Origin: an uncultured Sutterella sp.
Lineage (GTDB): Bacteria > Pseudomonadota > Gammaproteobacteria > Burkholderiales > Burkholderiaceae_F
NCBI GenBank assembly: GCA_958347955.1
Contig: CATVXH010000017.1
Span: forward strand, 1-34,747
Reading direction: 5' to 3'
DNA length: 34,747 nucleotides
Part shown: positions 32,842 through 34,747 of the stretch, one piece after another
Layout of the letters: each line of letters opens with the position of its first letter
How positions within the stretch are numbered: the stretch's first letter is position 1
Program-made: the position numbers and the translations under genes
Notes under the pieces: model-generated
Seen by the model: only the letters and a program-made list of their open reading frames with translations
The model's database searches: none
What the model was told of the DNA's origin: nothing

Positions 32842-34218
32842 ATGGCAACAAAAAAGAAAAAAGTAGAGTGGGTTTGCACGGAATGCGGAGGAACGACTGT
32901 CAAATGGGCCGGTCGCTGCCCGCACTGCGGAGAGTGGAATACGCTCAAAGAATTTGTGGTGGAGTCTGGAGCCGCGGCCCGATTCGGCGATTCTCGACAT
33001 AAGGGCTTGGTGAGTGCTTCCGAGGTACTTGACCTCAATGATGTTCAAGCTCAGGAGGTGCCTCGAATCATTACAGGACTTCAGGAATTCGATCGAGTAA
33101 TGGGCGGGGGACTGGTTGCGGGCGGCGTCTCTTTGATAGGCGGGGATCCCGGGATCGGAAAATCGACGCTTTTGCTGCAGGTGATGCACCGTTTGGTGCA
33201 TCAGGATGTTCGTTGTTTGTACGTCAGCGGCGAAGAAAGTCCTGCTCAGATTGCACTTCGAGCTAAACGTTTAGGTTTGGAACCGCAGGGCCTTCGTCTG
33301 ATGAGTGAAATCCAACTCGAAAAGATTGAGGCAACGCTTTTGGCCGAAGAGCCCCAGTTTGTCGTTATCGATTCTATTCAGACGCTTTTTTCAGATCAGT
33401 TGGATTCGGCTCCGGGATCCGTGACGCAAGTCAGGGAATGCTCAGCTCGATTGACAAGGATCGCCAAGAGCGCCGGCATCACTTTGATTTTTGTGGGGCA
33501 TGTCACTAAAGACGGAGCGTTGGCCGGACCCCGTGTTTTAGAGCACATTGTCGATACTGTTTTGTATTTCGAAGGGGATACGCATTCCAATTTCCGTTTG
33601 ATCCGTGCGTTTAAGAATCGCTTTGGCGCGGTCAATGAATTAGGTGTCTTTGCAATGACCGACCGAGGGCTCAAAGGAGTCAATAACCCAAGCGCTATTT
33701 TCCTTTCTGAGCATAAATCCAATGTTCCCGGTTCTGTTGTCATGGTGACTCAGGAAGGAACGCGTCCCTTGTTGGTCGAAATTCAGGCTCTGGTGGACGG
33801 CACTCATTTGCCTTCACCAAAACGTCTTTCCGTCGGACTGGATCAACAGCGTTTGGCTATGCTTTTGGCTGTTTTACATCGACACGCCGGGTTAGCTTGC
33901 TTTGATCAGGATGTGTTTGTCAACGCTGTGGGCGGGGTTAAAATCACGGAACCAGCGGCGGATTTGGCGGTTTTGCTGGCCATATACTCTTCAATGAGAA
34001 ATAAGGCATTGCCCGAAGGTTTGGTGGTTTTTGGTGAAGTTGGACTGGCAGGCGAAATACGCCCTGCGCCAAGAGGGCAAGAGCGTCTGAAAGAGGCAGC
34101 GAAGCTCGGCTTTTCCAAGGCAGTGATTCCACGAGCAAACGCGCCTAAACAGCCGATTGAAGGACTTGATGTGATCGCTGTTGATCGTCTGAGTAACGCA
34201 ATCGATGCGATTTGTTAA
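32842..34218 (+). CDS. radA: DNA repair protein RadA
   Basis: RadA is a RecA-like hexameric helicase that promotes branch migration during recombination. Its zinc finger uses C12, C15, C26 and C29 (VCTECGG, GRCPHCGEWNT). Walker A is GGDPGIGKSTLLLQ (about 100-113), and the RadA-specific KNRFG motif is at about 257. The C-terminal Lon-like domain (about 300-455) includes VGGVKITEPAADLAVLLA and FGEVGLAGEIRPAPRGQERL. The length of 458 is normal. The ribosome site is weak; it may be coupled to alr. Confidence 0.96.
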   Translation: MATKKKKVEWVCTECGGTTVKWAGRCPHCGEWNTLKEFVVESGAAARFGDSRHKGLVSASEVLDLNDVQAQEVPRIITGLQEFDRVMGGGLVAGGVSLIGGDPGIGKSTLLLQVMHRLVHQDVRCLYVSGEESPAQIALRAKRLGLEPQGLRLMSEIQLEKIEATLLAEEPQFVVIDSIQTLFSDQLDSAPGSVTQVRECSARLTRIAKSAGITLIFVGHVTKDGALAGPRVLEHIVDTVLYFEGDTHSNFRLIRAFKNRFGAVNELGVFAMTDRGLKGVNNPSAIFLSEHKSNVPGSVVMVTQEGTRPLLVEIQALVDGTHLPSPKRLSVGLDQQRLAMLLAVLHRHAGLACFDQDVFVNAVGGVKITEPAADLAVLLAIYSSMRNKALPEGLVVFGEVGLAGEIRPAPRGQERLKEAAKLGFSKAVIPRANAPKQPIEGLDVIAVDRLSNAIDAIC

Positions 34219-34248
34219 AGAAAAGAATTTATTGAGTGGAGAAAATCT

Positions 34249-34747
34249 ATGAAAATTACAAAGATTTTGGCTCCTGAGGCCACCCCCGCTAAAGCGATTT
34301 TGGCCAGGGCTCAGCGCTTGGCACTGACTAGCGCAGAGCGGGCCGATCTGCCGGCAGCAGTCACTATCGGCGCAGATTCAGTAGAAACCGCAGTTGCCGA
34401 TAAACGCCCATTGGAAGTCGACGATGTACTCTTGGATGACGCCGGACATTTTTATGTGGTGGATCCCGCTCCTGAATCTGTGATGGTAATTAAAGGGAAG
34501 GAAGATTTCGCAGCTGAAGTGGCGGTTGCACTTTTGAATCGGGGTATCCAGGTTGCCCAATTGGAAGAGGGGTTCGCCATTATCAAGGATGCTGAATTGG
34601 TTCAGATGCTCAACGATGCGGGTGTTGAACTAGAGGAAGCTCATTTGCCTTTTGATCCTATCAAATTGCCGAAACGCCATGAGGGGTGCTGCTGTGGCAG
34701 ACATCATGAACACGGCGAAGGCTGCGGCTGCGGTGGGGAGCATCATC
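34249..34747 (+). CDS. UreE-like metallochaperone, partial at right edge
   Basis: The frame opens at ATG 34249 with GGAG 8 nt upstream and is still open at the window end (166 codons). It resembles the urease accessory protein UreE. A beta-rich N-terminal part has LTSAERADLP and the KRPLEVDDVLLDDAGHFYVVDPAPESVMVIKG stretch (about 52-83), a ferredoxin-like C-terminal domain follows (about 84-145), and a Cys/His-rich tail (CCCGRHHEHGEGCGCGGEHH) could bind nickel or another metal. The UreE signature GNRH, which supplies the central His ligand, is altered to LNRGIQV. It therefore may not serve urease; no urease gene is in view. It starts 30 nt after radA. Confidence 0.6.
   Translation, partial: MKITKILAPEATPAKAILARAQRLALTSAERADLPAAVTIGADSVETAVADKRPLEVDDVLLDDAGHFYVVDPAPESVMVIKGKEDFAAEVAVALLNRGIQVAQLEEGFAIIKDAELVQMLNDAGVELEEAHLPFDPIKLPKRHEGCCCGRHHEHGEGCGCGGEHH

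Noticed and set aside
1..34747. CRISPR array, rRNA operon, prophage block or complete insertion sequence
   Set aside because: No regularly spaced repeats, rRNA sequence, phage structural genes or transposase were recognised; the only mobile trace is the integrase fragment.

Overview
The window reads as chromosomal core DNA of a betaproteobacterium, probably Burkholderiales and possibly a gut Sutterellaceae-type organism. The reasons are the betaproteobacterial style of RluD, PgeF, BamD, LplT, Alr, RadA and type-2 malate dehydrogenase, the gene orders rluD-pgeF, mfd/ispD-ispF, tsaB-rimI-UDG and lplT/alr-radA, and a GC content of roughly one half by eye, lower than free-living Burkholderia. The genus is inference only. 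No rRNA, CRISPR array or complete insertion sequence is visible.

Left edge (1-2 kb): a P4-type tyrosine integrase fragment without its C-terminal catalytic residues lies beside the 3' end of tRNA-Ser(GGA), which looks like a decayed island boundary. tRNA-Ser(GGA) (minus) and tRNA-Ser(TGA) (plus) diverge around a thioredoxin-like gene with a CIDC active site. From 2 to 11 kb come a lipoprotein alpha/beta hydrolase, rmuC with a hairpin at its start codon and a 32-codon membrane micro-ORF behind it, an amidase-signature protein, malate dehydrogenase overlapping a PIN-domain gene, and an exported coiled-coil protein overlapping a YoaA/DinG iron-sulfur helicase.

11-15.5 kb: bamD diverges from a compact row rluD-pgeF-rimO-mtgA (ribosome modification plus peptidoglycan). 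15.5-23.8 kb, minus strand: mfd, then tolC-hlyD-permease-permease. These four genes are packed stop-to-start and encode an outer-membrane channel, a periplasmic adaptor and two ABC-2 membrane proteins, but no ATPase. This is the most system-like and least explained locus.

23.9-30.2 kb: ispD-ispF (isoprenoid MEP pathway), an EnvZ/OmpR-type two-component system, a divergent small exported DUF3106-like protein, and tsaB-rimI-UDG (t6A tRNA modification, acetyltransferase, type-4 uracil-DNA glycosylase). 30.2-34.7 kb: lplT diverges from alr-radA, and a UreE-like metallochaperone with a Cys/His-rich tail runs off the right edge.

Most of the window is well-understood housekeeping. The parts that deserve attention are the ATPase-less exporter, the rmuC leader and its downstream micro-ORF, the PIN gene tied to mdh, the exported protein tied to yoaA, the atypical amidase and the divergent UreE-like protein.
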